Assembly: GCA_049840395.1 (NCBI GenBank) | Contig: JASGLD010000005.1 | Location: 1,178,001 to 1,242,000 of the forward strand | Source of the DNA: CAILZL01 sp049840395 | GTDB taxonomy: Bacteria; Pseudomonadota; Gammaproteobacteria; Steroidobacterales; Steroidobacteraceae | DNA length: 64,000 nt | Direction: 5' to 3' | Shown: positions 52,538-61,110 of the stretch, one piece after another | Layout: each line of letters starts with the position of its first letter | How positions within the stretch are numbered: position 1 is the first letter of the stretch | Translations under genes and position numbers: made by a program | The notes under the pieces: model-generated | Database searches by the model: none | Told to the model about the DNA's origin: nothing | Seen by the model: only the letters and a program-made list of their open reading frames with translations

Positions 52538-53086
52538 TTGGCGCTTAAATCTACTGTGTTCAAAGCTGATCTGCAGATCAGCGATATGGATCGCAACTAC
52601 TATCAAAGCCATGCCCTGACGCTGGCGCAGCATCCCTCCGAAACCGAAGAACGTGTGATGGTGCGTTTGTTGGTGTTTGCCTTGCACGCCGATGAGCTAT
52701 TGGAATTCGGCAAGGGCTTGAGTTCCGAGGAGCCGGATCTGTGGCGTAAGGATCTGACCGGACAGATAGAGCAGTGGATAGAAATCGGTCAGCCCGATGA
52801 ACAGGCTATTCGTCGTGCCTGTGGACGTGCCGGCGAAGTGTTCGTCTACAGCTATAGCGGCAATAGCGCCCAGGTGTGGTGGGATAAGCTGGGTTCGACG
52901 CTGCAGCGATGTAAGAATCTCACCGTTATCGACATAGGCCAGGCCAGCGCCAAGGCATTGGCGACGTTGGCACAACGTGGCTTGCAGGTGCAATGTCTGA
53001 TTCAGGATGGACAGGTGCAGGTGCTGACTGATGCTGAGATGGTGCCTGTTGAGCTGACGACACGTATGTCGCCCATTCGCAAGTAG
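52538..53086 (+). CDS. yaeQ: YaeQ family protein
   Basis: This is a 182-residue protein starting MALKSTVFKADLQISDMDRNYYQSHALTLAQHPSETEERVMVRLLVFALHA, the YaeQ signature. The YaeQ fold is related to PD-(D/E)XK nucleases, but its role is unsettled. The start codon is TTG at 52538, supported by exact agreement of MALKST with the family start and a GAG ribosome-binding element. Confidence 0.92.
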   Translation: MALKSTVFKADLQISDMDRNYYQSHALTLAQHPSETEERVMVRLLVFALHADELLEFGKGLSSEEPDLWRKDLTGQIEQWIEIGQPDEQAIRRACGRAGEVFVYSYSGNSAQVWWDKLGSTLQRCKNLTVIDIGQASAKALATLAQRGLQVQCLIQDGQVQVLTDAEMVPVELTTRMSPIRK

Positions 53087-53120
53087 TCGCAGTGCAATTG
53101 CCTTGTTTTAAGGAATAGCC

Positions 53121-53483
53121 ATGACCGCCATTATTGCTTTTAGCGCCCAGAGCACTCAGCCCGAATACGATCATCCACGCTCGGAGCGTTTGCTGCGTAG
53201 TAATCCGCAACGCACCACTTGGAATCACTACACCAATGCCAGCGGCGAAGTATTCGCCGGTGTCTGGGCCTGTGAGGTGGGCAGTTGGCGCATTGAAATG
53301 GGACCGACCGAAGATGAGTTCTTCTTCGTCACTGCGGGTCGTTGTCGATTGATAGATGAAGCGGGGGTGGTGGTGGAAGTGCAGGCGGGAGAGTCGTTAG
53401 TCATTCCCGCGGGTTTCAAGGGCGTGTTCGATGTGATCGAGCCGATGCAGAAGCATTACATGATTGTTGAGCGTAAGAGTTGA
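53121..53483 (+). CDS. Cupin domain protein
   Basis: This is a 120-residue single-domain cupin (DUF861/Cupin_3-like). GVWACEVGSWRIEMGPTEDEFFFVTAGRCRLIDEAG forms the first cupin motif and VQAGESLVIPAGFKGVFDVIEP the second. Family members include EutQ-like and ureidoglycine-aminohydrolase-like proteins. The metal-site residues differ from classical HxH...E cupins, so activity cannot be assumed. It is followed by the large palindrome at 53506. Confidence 0.8.
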   Translation: MTAIIAFSAQSTQPEYDHPRSERLLRSNPQRTTWNHYTNASGEVFAGVWACEVGSWRIEMGPTEDEFFFVTAGRCRLIDEAGVVVEVQAGESLVIPAGFKGVFDVIEPMQKHYMIVERKS

Positions 53484-53505
53484 GCGGATCGATGCCGAGA
53501 TTCTT

Positions 53506-53591
53506 GTAGGTCGGGTTAGCTGTCTTCAGCGTTACCCGACTCCTAGATTCTTAAGAGTCGGGTAACGCTGAAGACAGCTAACCCGACCTAC
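53506..53591. repeat. Perfect 37-bp nested inverted repeat, copy 4
   Basis: The arms 53506-53542 and 53555-53591 are perfect reverse complements of 37 bp around a 12-nt loop. Each arm is itself a GTAGG-type palindrome (TCGGGTTA...TAACCCGA-like halves), so the element is two head-to-head copies. The right edge contains the stop codon of the minus-strand gene ending at 53588. Confidence 0.9.
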
Positions 53592-53860
53592 GAAAGCAAA
53601 GACTGATATTCCGGGTGCCGTCTAATGTAAATGGCAACAAACGGGCAGGACGGAATCACCTTCTCCTCCCGCTCACGCACAATATCCAATGCACCTTTAA
53701 CCATGGCAGTGCCCAGGCCGCGGCCGTTCATTTCATGCGGCACTTCGGCGTGAGTCATCACCAGCACCTTGCCTTGGCGATAGTAGTCGATGAAGGAAAT
53801 GTCGCCTTCTGCTTCCATCTCAAAGCGTTGGCGCGCGGTATTGTCGATGACCTTGTACAT
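53588..53860 (-). CDS. Small GNAT-like protein (YjdJ / COG2388 type)
   Basis: This is a 90-residue N-acetyltransferase-like protein. The sequence has EGDISFIDYYRQGKVLVMTHAEVPHEMNGRGLGTAMVKGAL (acetyl-CoA loop NGRGLG) and SCPFVAIYIRRHPEYQSLL, the hallmark of the short COG2388 group. Its TAG stop lies within the adjoining palindrome. It is 14 bp downstream of the glutathione peroxidase gene on the same strand, probably the same operon. Confidence 0.85.
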   Translation of the reverse strand: MYKVIDNTARQRFEMEAEGDISFIDYYRQGKVLVMTHAEVPHEMNGRGLGTAMVKGALDIVREREEKVIPSCPFVAIYIRRHPEYQSLLS

Positions 53861-53874
53861 GTCGTTGTGAGTGT

Positions 53875-54366
53875 TCAGGCAGCAGGCTGGTTCAATACTT
53901 TCTCGATATCGCCGGCCAGGCTTTCCGGTGCATCGTTGGGTGCGTAGCGTTTGACCACTTCACCCTGACGGTTCACTAAAAATTTGGTGAAGTTCCACTT
54001 GATGGCTTCTGAGCCCAGTATGCCGGGGCGTGCTGCTTTCAGGTGTTGATACAGCGGATGCGCATTGGCGCCGTTGACATTGATCTTGGTAAATAGAGGG
54101 AAACTCACGTCGTAATTCAAGCTGCAGAAGTTCTTGATCTCGGCTTCATCGCCGGGCTCCTGGTGGCCGAATTGATCGCAGGGAAAGCCCAGCACGGTGA
54201 AGCCCTGTTCGCGATAGCGACGATACAGCGCTTCCAGCCCGGTGTACTGCGGTGTGAAGCCGCACTTGCTGGCGACATTAACGATCAATAACACCTGGCC
54301 CTGGTATCCGGCCAGCGTAGTGCTCTGTCCATCGATGTCGCGTACTTCAATTGTGTACAGGCTCAT
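53875..54366 (-). CDS. Glutathione peroxidase
   Basis: This is a 163-residue peroxidase that reduces hydroperoxides with thioredoxin or glutathione. The catalytic tetrad is visible: C35 (NVASKCGFTPQY), Q69 (CDQFGHQEPG), and W124 and N125 (IKWNFTKFLV). A second cysteine (C63 or C81) could serve as the resolving residue in the thioredoxin-dependent type. No signal peptide. Divergent from lnt. Confidence 0.93.
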   Translation of the reverse strand: MSLYTIEVRDIDGQSTTLAGYQGQVLLIVNVASKCGFTPQYTGLEALYRRYREQGFTVLGFPCDQFGHQEPGDEAEIKNFCSLNYDVSFPLFTKINVNGANAHPLYQHLKAARPGILGSEAIKWNFTKFLVNRQGEVVKRYAPNDAPESLAGDIEKVLNQPAA

Positions 54367-54556
54367 GAGGATTCCTTGTCGATAATGCTGTCGATGCGGC
54401 TAACCGCAGCAGGGAAGACAGCGACGATGAAAAATAGTTTAAGCCCGACAGACCCGCTGTGGTTGTTGCGATGACCGTACCGATGTGTCAAACGCCTGCG
54501 CCGCCATGTGATAATCCCAGCGTTTTGGACTAGCCCGCTAATCATGGCAATCGCCA

Positions 54557-56095
54557 ATGAGAGTCGATCCAGTGAGTTCGATTGTGCCCCCCAAGCTGCA
54601 AATTTGGTTTGATCGCTTCGCGGTGCCTCTGGCGTTGCCGGTAGGCGCCGCTGTGGCACTGGCATTTGCGCCGTTTGGCCTCTGGCCGCTGGCCATTCTA
54701 TGTCCGGCCTGGTTGTTTTTTGCCTGGCAGGGCGCCAGCCCACGTCGTGCTGCGGCGATTGGCTTCTGGTTTCACGGCGGCACTTTTCTGGCCGGCACTT
54801 ACTGGCTGTATCACAGCGTACATACCATCGGCGCTGCGCCCATCTGGGTGGCACTGCTGTTGATGCTGAGCCTGGCGGCCATCATGGGCGGCTATCTCGC
54901 CCTGCTGGGGTATGCCCAGGCGCGTTTGCTGCCGAAAACCGGGGCGCTGCGCTGGCTGGTCGGGCTGCCTGCCTGCTGGGTGTTGCTGGAGTGGTGGCGC
55001 GGTTGGTTTTTAAGCGGCTTCCCGTGGTTGTCGCTGGGCTATGCGCAGATCGACTCGCCGCTGGCAGGGTTCGCGCCGGTATTGGGTGTGTACGGCATTG
55101 GGTTGGTGTGTGCGTTGTGCGCCGGTGCTCTGATCGCGGCGGTGTTGGGTAGTAAGCATGAACGTTCTATCGCGGCCATCGTATTGGTAACGCCTTGGGC
55201 GATCGGCGCAGCGTTAAAGCCAGTCAGCTGGACCAAGCCGGTGGATGGTCCAATCAGCGTTGCCATCGTACAAGGCGCCATCGCGCAGGATCAGAAGTGG
55301 AGCAAGGAGTGGAGCGAAACCATTCTGGCGCGCTATCGCCAACTGACTGATCAATATCTCGGTCAGCGCTTGATCATCTGGCCGGAAGCGGCCTTGCCTG
55401 ATTACGCGCACTACTACACCAGCTATCTCGGCAGCCTGTGGACCGATGCGCATGCGCGCGGTTCGGATGTGGTGCTGGGTGCCTTGCACTACGATCAGCA
55501 GAACCGCACCAGCTACAACGGTGTGCTGGCCTTGAGCGATGAGGTCGAGTGGTATCACAAGCGCCATCTGGTGCCTTATGGCGAATACTTTCCGGTGCCG
55601 CAGTTCGTTCGCGATTTGCTGGGCATGATGAATCTGCCCAATCGCGACTTCGATGCCGGTGCGAAGGATCAGCCCGCCTTGCATGCGGCAGGTCAGCGCA
55701 TCGGTTTGACCATTTGTTACGAAGATGGCTTTGGCGCCGAACAGTTGGCCGTGCTGCGCGATGCCACCTTGCTGGTGAATGTCACCAACGACGCCTGGTT
55801 CGGTGATTCCACCGCGGCGCCCCAGCATCTGGAGATCAGCCGTATGCGTGCGTTGGAAGCAGGGCGTGATCTGGCGCGCGCCGCCAACGACGGTATTTCT
55901 GCTTTAATCGCTGCCGATGGCAGCATCATGACGACCTTGCCGCGCTTCAAGGCGGCGGTGCTCACCGGTGAATTGCAGCCACGTACAGGTTTGACGCCTT
56001 ACGCGCGAATTGGCAATTGGCCGGTGATTGTTGTGTGCGTGTTGGCCATTGTATTGGTCGTGCTGCGCCGTCGTCAGTCGGCAAAAGTTTTGTAG
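54557..56095 (+). CDS. lnt: Apolipoprotein N-acyltransferase
   Basis: Lnt adds the third acyl chain to lipoproteins at the periplasmic face of the inner membrane. The 512-residue protein has the N-terminal helices (SGFPWLSLGYAQIDSPLAGFAPVLGVYG) and a nitrilase domain with catalytic E277 (IIWPEAALP), K335 (WYHKRHLVPYGEYFP) and C387 (GLTICYEDGFG). The TAG stop is part of a palindromic repeat (TGTAGGAGCGAGG). It is separated from its usual neighbour corC by about 9 kb. Confidence 0.95.
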   Translation: MRVDPVSSIVPPKLQIWFDRFAVPLALPVGAAVALAFAPFGLWPLAILCPAWLFFAWQGASPRRAAAIGFWFHGGTFLAGTYWLYHSVHTIGAAPIWVALLLMLSLAAIMGGYLALLGYAQARLLPKTGALRWLVGLPACWVLLEWWRGWFLSGFPWLSLGYAQIDSPLAGFAPVLGVYGIGLVCALCAGALIAAVLGSKHERSIAAIVLVTPWAIGAALKPVSWTKPVDGPISVAIVQGAIAQDQKWSKEWSETILARYRQLTDQYLGQRLIIWPEAALPDYAHYYTSYLGSLWTDAHARGSDVVLGALHYDQQNRTSYNGVLALSDEVEWYHKRHLVPYGEYFPVPQFVRDLLGMMNLPNRDFDAGAKDQPALHAAGQRIGLTICYEDGFGAEQLAVLRDATLLVNVTNDAWFGDSTAAPQHLEISRMRALEAGRDLARAANDGISALIAADGSIMTTLPRFKAAVLTGELQPRTGLTPYARIGNWPVIVVCVLAIVLVVLRRRQSAKVL

Positions 56096-56119
56096 GAGCG
56101 AGGGCTGCCTCGCGCTTCT
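56092..56119. repeat. TGTAGGAGCGAGG-type palindromic repeat, copy 5
   Basis: GCGAGG and CCTCGC pair around a GCTG loop, with flanking GTAGGA and CTTCTC. This is a variant with the same GTAGG head as the other copies and resembles REP sequences of pseudomonads. It begins inside the last codon of lnt. Confidence 0.6.
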
Positions 56120-56190
56120 CGTTTGAAGTGTATGGGTGATGCATGCGTCGCCCATTCCGGAAATCTCGTTCCTAAAGTCATTGAGTAACC

Positions 56191-56973
56191 ATGGATCATC
56201 TACTGTCCACCATTCTGCTCGGCATCATCGAAGGCATCACCGAGTTTTTGCCCATCTCCAGCACGGGGCATTTATTGATCGCTGAACACTGGCTGGGTCA
56301 GCGCAGCGAGCTGTTCAACGTGGCCATTCAAGCCGGCGCCATCATGGCGGTGGTGTTTATTTACTGGCAGCGTCTGTGGGGGCTGCTGCTGGGCGTCGCC
56401 AAGCCGGAGAATCGCGACTATCTCATCAAGTTGGGCGTGTCATTCCTGATCACTGCGGTGGGTGGTTTCATCGCCAAGCAACTGGGCCTGGAATTGCCGG
56501 AGACCGTGGCGCCCGTTGCATGGGCCTTGATCATTGGGGGCTTGGCTATATTTTGGGTGGAGCGTTACGTCAGTCATCATGGAGTTAACGAGACGGTGAC
56601 TTGGAAGGTCGCGATCGTAGTGGGCCTGGGGCAGATCCTGGCCGCAGTGTTTCCCGGTACTTCGCGCTCCGCTGCAACCATTTTTGCCGCGATGCTGGCC
56701 GGTCTGACTTCGCGTGCGGCAGCTACTGAGTTTGCCTTCCTGGTGGGTATCCCTACCATGTTCGCCGCTACCGGCTATGAATTGCTGAAGGTCATCAAGA
56801 GCGGCGCGACAGCCAATGAAGATTGGACCGCACTAGGCGTCGGTTTTGTTGTCTCTGCCATTGTCGCCTTCATCGCCGTGAAATGGTTGTTGCGCTATAT
56901 CCAGTCGCACAAGTTCACGGTGTTCGCCTGGTATCGCCTGGCGGCGGGTGCCTTCTTGTTGCTGTTTGTTTAA
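56191..56973 (+). CDS. uppP: Undecaprenyl-diphosphatase
   Basis: UppP (BacA) recycles the lipid carrier by dephosphorylating undecaprenyl diphosphate at the periplasmic face of the inner membrane. The 260-residue polytopic protein has both inverted-repeat active-site motifs: EGITEFLPISSTGHL (about 14-28) and FPGTSRSAATI (about 154-164). Eight or so membrane helices are expected. Confidence 0.95.
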   Translation: MDHLLSTILLGIIEGITEFLPISSTGHLLIAEHWLGQRSELFNVAIQAGAIMAVVFIYWQRLWGLLLGVAKPENRDYLIKLGVSFLITAVGGFIAKQLGLELPETVAPVAWALIIGGLAIFWVERYVSHHGVNETVTWKVAIVVGLGQILAAVFPGTSRSAATIFAAMLAGLTSRAAATEFAFLVGIPTMFAATGYELLKVIKSGATANEDWTALGVGFVVSAIVAFIAVKWLLRYIQSHKFTVFAWYRLAAGAFLLLFV

Positions 56974-56992
56974 TTCTTTCATGTAAGTGCTC

Positions 56993-57017
56993 TCTCTCTC
57001 CTGCTGGAGGAGAGAGA
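56993..57017 (+). other. Hairpin between uppP and the amidase gene
   Basis: TCTCTCTCCT (56993-57002) and AGGAGAGAGA (57008-57017) form a 10-bp stem with a 5-nt loop. It lies just upstream of the GAGGG ribosome-binding site of the next gene. No T-run follows. Confidence 0.45.
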
Positions 57018-57032
57018 CAAGAGGGTCGCAAG

Positions 57033-57893
57033 ATGCATGTCACTGTCGCTGCCACCCAATTCGCCTGCGCCGACGATCGTCGGCATAACCTGCAAACTGC
57101 TGAGCGTATGGTGCGTGCGGCGCATGAACGCGGCGCACAAGTGATCTTGTTGCAAGAGCTGTTCGAGACGCCGTACTTCTGCAAGGATCACGACACCCGG
57201 TATTTCGACCTTGCGCTGCCGATTGCAGAGAATCCGGCGGTACAGCGTTTGCAGATTGTCGCGAAGGAATTGCAGGTGGTATTGCCGGTCAGCGTGTTCG
57301 AGCGCAGCGGCAATGTGTTCTACAACAGCCTGGCCATGATCGATGCCGATGGATCGCTGCTGGGCGTCTATCGCAAGTCGCATATCCCCGAAAGTCCGGG
57401 CTATCACGAGAAGTTTTATTTCGCGCCCGGCGATACCGGCTTCAAGGTATGGCAGACCCGCTACGGCAATATCGGTGTCGGTATTTGTTGGGATCAATGG
57501 TTTCCCGAATGTGCGAGAGCGATGGCGTTGATGGGCGCTGAGCTATTGTTGTATCCCACCGCCATCGGCGCTGAACCGCAGGATCTCAGTATAGATTCGC
57601 AGGCGCATTGGCAGCGCACGATGCAAGGTCACTCTGCTGCCAACATCATGCCGGTGATTGCTTCCAACCGGATTGGCGTGGAAAAGGGCCGGCAATGGAC
57701 GGTGCAGTACTACGGCTCATCGTTTATCACCGATCACACCGGTGCAGTGCTGCAGCAAGCAGATCGCACCAGTGAAACCATGCTGATCCAGAGTTTCGAT
57801 CTGAATGCGATTCGTGAGTACCGCCGCTCATGGGGAGTGTTCAGAGACAGAAGGCCGGAGCTGTACGGTGCGATGCTGACACTCGGCAGTTAA
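57033..57893 (+). CDS. aguB: N-carbamoylputrescine amidase
   Basis: This is a nitrilase-superfamily enzyme of 286 residues that hydrolyses N-carbamoylputrescine to putrescine in the agmatine route. Catalytic residues are E42 (LLQELFETPYF), K115 (YRKSHIPE) and C152 (GVGICWDQWFPE). TAIGAEPQD and GHSAANIMPVIASNRIG are typical of this clade. The start at 57033 follows GAGGG; longer readings run into uppP in another frame. The usual partner agmatine deiminase (aguA) is not in the window. Confidence 0.9.
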   Translation: MHVTVAATQFACADDRRHNLQTAERMVRAAHERGAQVILLQELFETPYFCKDHDTRYFDLALPIAENPAVQRLQIVAKELQVVLPVSVFERSGNVFYNSLAMIDADGSLLGVYRKSHIPESPGYHEKFYFAPGDTGFKVWQTRYGNIGVGICWDQWFPECARAMALMGAELLLYPTAIGAEPQDLSIDSQAHWQRTMQGHSAANIMPVIASNRIGVEKGRQWTVQYYGSSFITDHTGAVLQQADRTSETMLIQSFDLNAIREYRRSWGVFRDRRPELYGAMLTLGS

Positions 57894-57896
57894 CGT

Positions 57897-58409
57897 ATGC
57901 GGCTTGATTGTGGCTTGTGCGTCATCCGCGAATGGAGCCTGGCCGATAAGCCGGCGTTGCTGCGCTATGCCAACAACGCCGACATTGCGCGTCATCTGAC
58001 CAGGATGCCGCATCCTTATACCGAAGCGCATGCCGATGAGTTTCTGGCGCAACATTGCGGCGATGAAGCCGTTCCAGGGTGGGCTATTGATGTTGAGGGT
58101 GTTGTGGTGGGTGGCATCGGCATCACGTTACGCGAAGGTGTGCTCGTCAAGAATGCACTGCTCGGTTATTGGCTTGCGGAGCCTTTCTGGGGGCGAGGGA
58201 TTATGTCCGCAGCTGTCCATGGCGTAGTCAACTACTCGCTGGATAAATTTGACCTCAACCGATTGGAAGCCCATGTCTTCGAGGAGAATCCCGCTTCGAT
58301 GCGCGTGCTGCAGAAGTGCGGTTTTGTGCGTGAAGGCTTGTTGCGCAACAACGTCTTCAAAGATGGACGATTGATCAGTACGGTTTTGTACGCGCTGGTG
58401 AAGCTGTAG
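57897..58409 (+). CDS. RimJ/RimL-type GNAT acetyltransferase
   Basis: This is a 170-residue GNAT protein. IREWSLADKPALLRYANN is the N-terminal motif. LLGYWLAEPFWGRGIMSAAVHGVVNYSLDKFDLNRLEAHVFEENPASMRVLQKCGFVREG covers the acetyl-CoA loop (FWGRGIM) and the C-terminal NPASxRVLxKxGF motif. The substrate (ribosomal-protein N terminus or small amine) is unknown. It follows the amidase by 3 bp, so it is in the same operon. Its TAG stop is part of the palindrome at 58406. Confidence 0.85.
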   Translation: MRLDCGLCVIREWSLADKPALLRYANNADIARHLTRMPHPYTEAHADEFLAQHCGDEAVPGWAIDVEGVVVGGIGITLREGVLVKNALLGYWLAEPFWGRGIMSAAVHGVVNYSLDKFDLNRLEAHVFEENPASMRVLQKCGFVREGLLRNNVFKDGRLISTVLYALVKL

Positions 58410-58489
58410 GTTGGGCTGCGCGGAGCCGCTCCTGCGCATCCATGCGCTCGCGGCATTAGGGCATCCTGCCCGGCATCAGCTCAACCTAC
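58406..58489. repeat. GTAGG...CCTAC palindromic repeat, copy 6
   Basis: GTAGGTTGGGCTG (58406-58418) and CAGCTCAACCTAC (58477-58489) are inverted ends with one mismatch, around a centre of about 60 nt. The left end starts within the last codons of the GNAT gene. Confidence 0.75.
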
Positions 58490-58502
58490 AAGAAACAGTG
58501 AC

Positions 58503-58570
58503 GTAGGCTGGGATGAAATCCCAGCATCTTGATAGTACAAAGCAGACGCTGGGATTTCATCCCAGCCTAC
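58503..58570. repeat. Perfect 23-bp nested inverted repeat, copy 7
   Basis: The arms 58503-58525 and 58548-58570 are perfect reverse complements. Each arm contains the smaller dyad GCTGGGAT / ATCCCAGC. It is adjacent to copy 6, so the pair forms a composite of two elements. Confidence 0.85.
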
Positions 58571-58660
58571 ATGGGCTGCCGACGCATTCAGGCACACGCC
58601 CGCCCGCCGACTTCTGTATAACGCCCGGCCGCCCTGCCGCTCGCGTACACTGCCCGAATC

Positions 58661-60925
58661 ATGACCGACTCGACTCCCGCCAAAAACCAATCCTTCTTCG
58701 CCACCTGTCCCTTGGGTGTGGCTGATCTGCTCGCGGCTGAATTGAAGGCTTGCGGCGCTACCCGCGCGCGCGAAATGAAGGCGGGCGTCGAGTTCGATGG
58801 CACGCTGGAGACGGCCTACCGTGCTTGTTTATGGTCACGCACGGCCAGTCGCATCTTGATGCCCATCGCGCAGGTGCCGGCGCATGACGCCAATGCCATG
58901 TATCAAAGTTTGCGGCGCATCGACTGGTCGCAACATCTGGCTGCCAATGGTTCTCTGATCGTTGATTTCCAAGGCACGTCGTTAGGCATTAATAACTCGC
59001 AATTCGGCGCATTGAAAACCAAGGATGCGATTGTCGATCAAATGCGTGAGAAATTCGGTGAGCGTCCCTCCGTGAATGCCGATACGCCGGATATACGCAT
59101 CAATGTGCATGCGCATCGCGAGCAGGCAACGGTGAGTATCGATCTGTCCGGCGATTCGCTGCATCGTCGTGGTTATCGCGCACGCGGCGTTGCGGCGCCA
59201 CTAAAAGAAAATCTTGCCGCTGCGATTCTGTTGCGCGCCGGTTGGCCGGCCATGGCTGCACAAGACGCAACCTTGGTCGATCCCATGTGCGGTTCGGGCA
59301 CGTTGGTGATTGAGGCGGCGTTGTTGGCCTGCGATATTGCACCCGGTTGGTTGCGTGCACAGAGCGCACATTGGGGCATGGTCAATTGGCGCGGCCATGA
59401 TCGCTTTTTGTGGCAGCGTTTGTTGGCCGAGATTGAGCAACGTGCCGAAACAGGTAAGCAGGCCTTCAAGTCGAGTGGCCGCGTACTACGTGGTTTCGAT
59501 CAGGATGCCTTTGCAGTGCGTGCTGCTATTGAGAATGGCGAGCGGGCCGGTCTGCAAGGCATTGTGCATTTTGAGAAGAAAGTTTTGAGCGAGTTGCAGA
59601 ATCCTCAGCCCAGCCCTGTCCCTCAGGGAGAAGTGGCGGAACTGGTTGCTGCACCTGGCTTGCTGGTCTCTAATCCGCCTTACGGCGAGCGCATAGGCGA
59701 TCAGGAAAACCTGAAAACCCTGTATGCATTGCTCGGCCAAAAGCTGCGTGAAGAATTCATCGGTTGGAAAGCTGCGGTCTTCACTGGCAATCCGCCCTTG
59801 GCTAAGGAACTGGGGATTAATGCCAAGCGCAGTCACACCTTGTTCAACGGTGCGTTGGAATGCCGCTTGTTGCGCTTCGATGTCGATGCGACGCATTTCA
59901 ATACCAAGGAATCACGACCCAGCGCCGAAGAGAAGTTTGCCGACCTGCGCAACACGCCGGGCGCTGAAATGTTTGCCAATCGTCTGCGCAAGAATTTTAA
60001 GAGCGCGCGCGGCTGGGCCAACAAGAACAACATCCGTTGCTATCGCGTGTACGACGCCGATATGCCGGAGTATTCATTTGCCATCAATTTATACGGCTCG
60101 GCCGAAGAGCCCACCGTTAATTGGGCTTACGTGCAGGAATACGCGGCGCCCGACAGTGTCAACCGCGATGCCGCACGGATGCGACGCATGCAGGTGCTGT
60201 CGGTATTGCCGGAAGTATTGGAATTGCCGCGTGAACGGATATTGGTACGTACGCGTCGGCAGCAAAGCGATCATTCGCAGTACGAAAAATTGGATGCGCA
60301 ACGCGAGTTTCAAATCGTTGCAGAGGGTGCACATCGTTTCTATGTGAATTTCAGCGACTATCTGGATACCGGATTGTTTTTGGATCACCGTATCACCCGA
60401 CAGCGCTTGGCTGAGTTATCCGGCGGCAAGCGCTTCCTGAATTTGTTTGCTTATACGGGGACAGCCACTGTGCACGCCATTGGCGGGGGCGCCAGCGCCT
60501 CAACCACTGTTGATATGTCGTATACCTATCTTGAGTGGGCAGAGAAGAATCTGCAGCTGAACAATATGGATGCACCTCAGCATGAATTGATTCAGGCCGA
60601 TTGCCTGCATTGGCTGGAGCATGAAGCCAAAGCCAAGCAGCGCCAGTACGATGTGATCTTTATCGATCCACCGACGTTTTCACGCTCCAAGCGTATGGCG
60701 CGCGATTTCGAAGTACAGGCCGATCACGTGCAGCTGATCCAGTGGGCCAGTGAATTGTTGGCGCCTGGCGGAACAATCGTGTTCTCTAACAATTACACGC
60801 GTTTTAAGTTGGATCAGCATGGCTTAAGGGATTTTCAGATCAAGGATTGGACCCGTGAGACTTTGCCAAAGGATTTCGAGCGTAACCCTAAAATCCATTG
60901 TTGCTTTGCCATAAGTCGCTCCTAA
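58661..60925 (+). CDS. rlmL: Bifunctional 23S rRNA methyltransferase RlmKL
   Basis: This fused enzyme makes m2G2445 (RlmL half) and m7G2069 (RlmK half) in 23S rRNA. The 754-residue protein has an N-terminal THUMP region (about 45-160). The RlmL methyltransferase core has VDPMCGSGTLVIEAALLA and SNPPYGERI, and the RlmK core has RFLNLFAYTGTATVHA and DVIFIDPPTFSRSKRM. Around residue 313-330 it carries a small Pro/Gln-rich insert (NPQPSPVPQGEVAELV) whose DNA includes an 11-bp palindrome (59619-59629). Confidence 0.95.
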   Translation: MTDSTPAKNQSFFATCPLGVADLLAAELKACGATRAREMKAGVEFDGTLETAYRACLWSRTASRILMPIAQVPAHDANAMYQSLRRIDWSQHLAANGSLIVDFQGTSLGINNSQFGALKTKDAIVDQMREKFGERPSVNADTPDIRINVHAHREQATVSIDLSGDSLHRRGYRARGVAAPLKENLAAAILLRAGWPAMAAQDATLVDPMCGSGTLVIEAALLACDIAPGWLRAQSAHWGMVNWRGHDRFLWQRLLAEIEQRAETGKQAFKSSGRVLRGFDQDAFAVRAAIENGERAGLQGIVHFEKKVLSELQNPQPSPVPQGEVAELVAAPGLLVSNPPYGERIGDQENLKTLYALLGQKLREEFIGWKAAVFTGNPPLAKELGINAKRSHTLFNGALECRLLRFDVDATHFNTKESRPSAEEKFADLRNTPGAEMFANRLRKNFKSARGWANKNNIRCYRVYDADMPEYSFAINLYGSAEEPTVNWAYVQEYAAPDSVNRDAARMRRMQVLSVLPEVLELPRERILVRTRRQQSDHSQYEKLDAQREFQIVAEGAHRFYVNFSDYLDTGLFLDHRITRQRLAELSGGKRFLNLFAYTGTATVHAIGGGASASTTVDMSYTYLEWAEKNLQLNNMDAPQHELIQADCLHWLEHEAKAKQRQYDVIFIDPPTFSRSKRMARDFEVQADHVQLIQWASELLAPGGTIVFSNNYTRFKLDQHGLRDFQIKDWTRETLPKDFERNPKIHCCFAISRS

Positions 60926-61110
60926 TCGGGGCGTGCTGTACTTAAATCGACGCTGCTGCGCAGCAAAAAGTGGCAAAGCGCGTCAATTTGCCCCGTTAAT
61001 CTATATTTTTGGCCTCTGTGCCGGCTTGCCGCATTGCCATGACAGCCGGGTTGCCGCAAAATTGCAGCTTCTTTACACCCCATCCCCCCGATTCCCCAGG
61101 CTGGTTTCCC

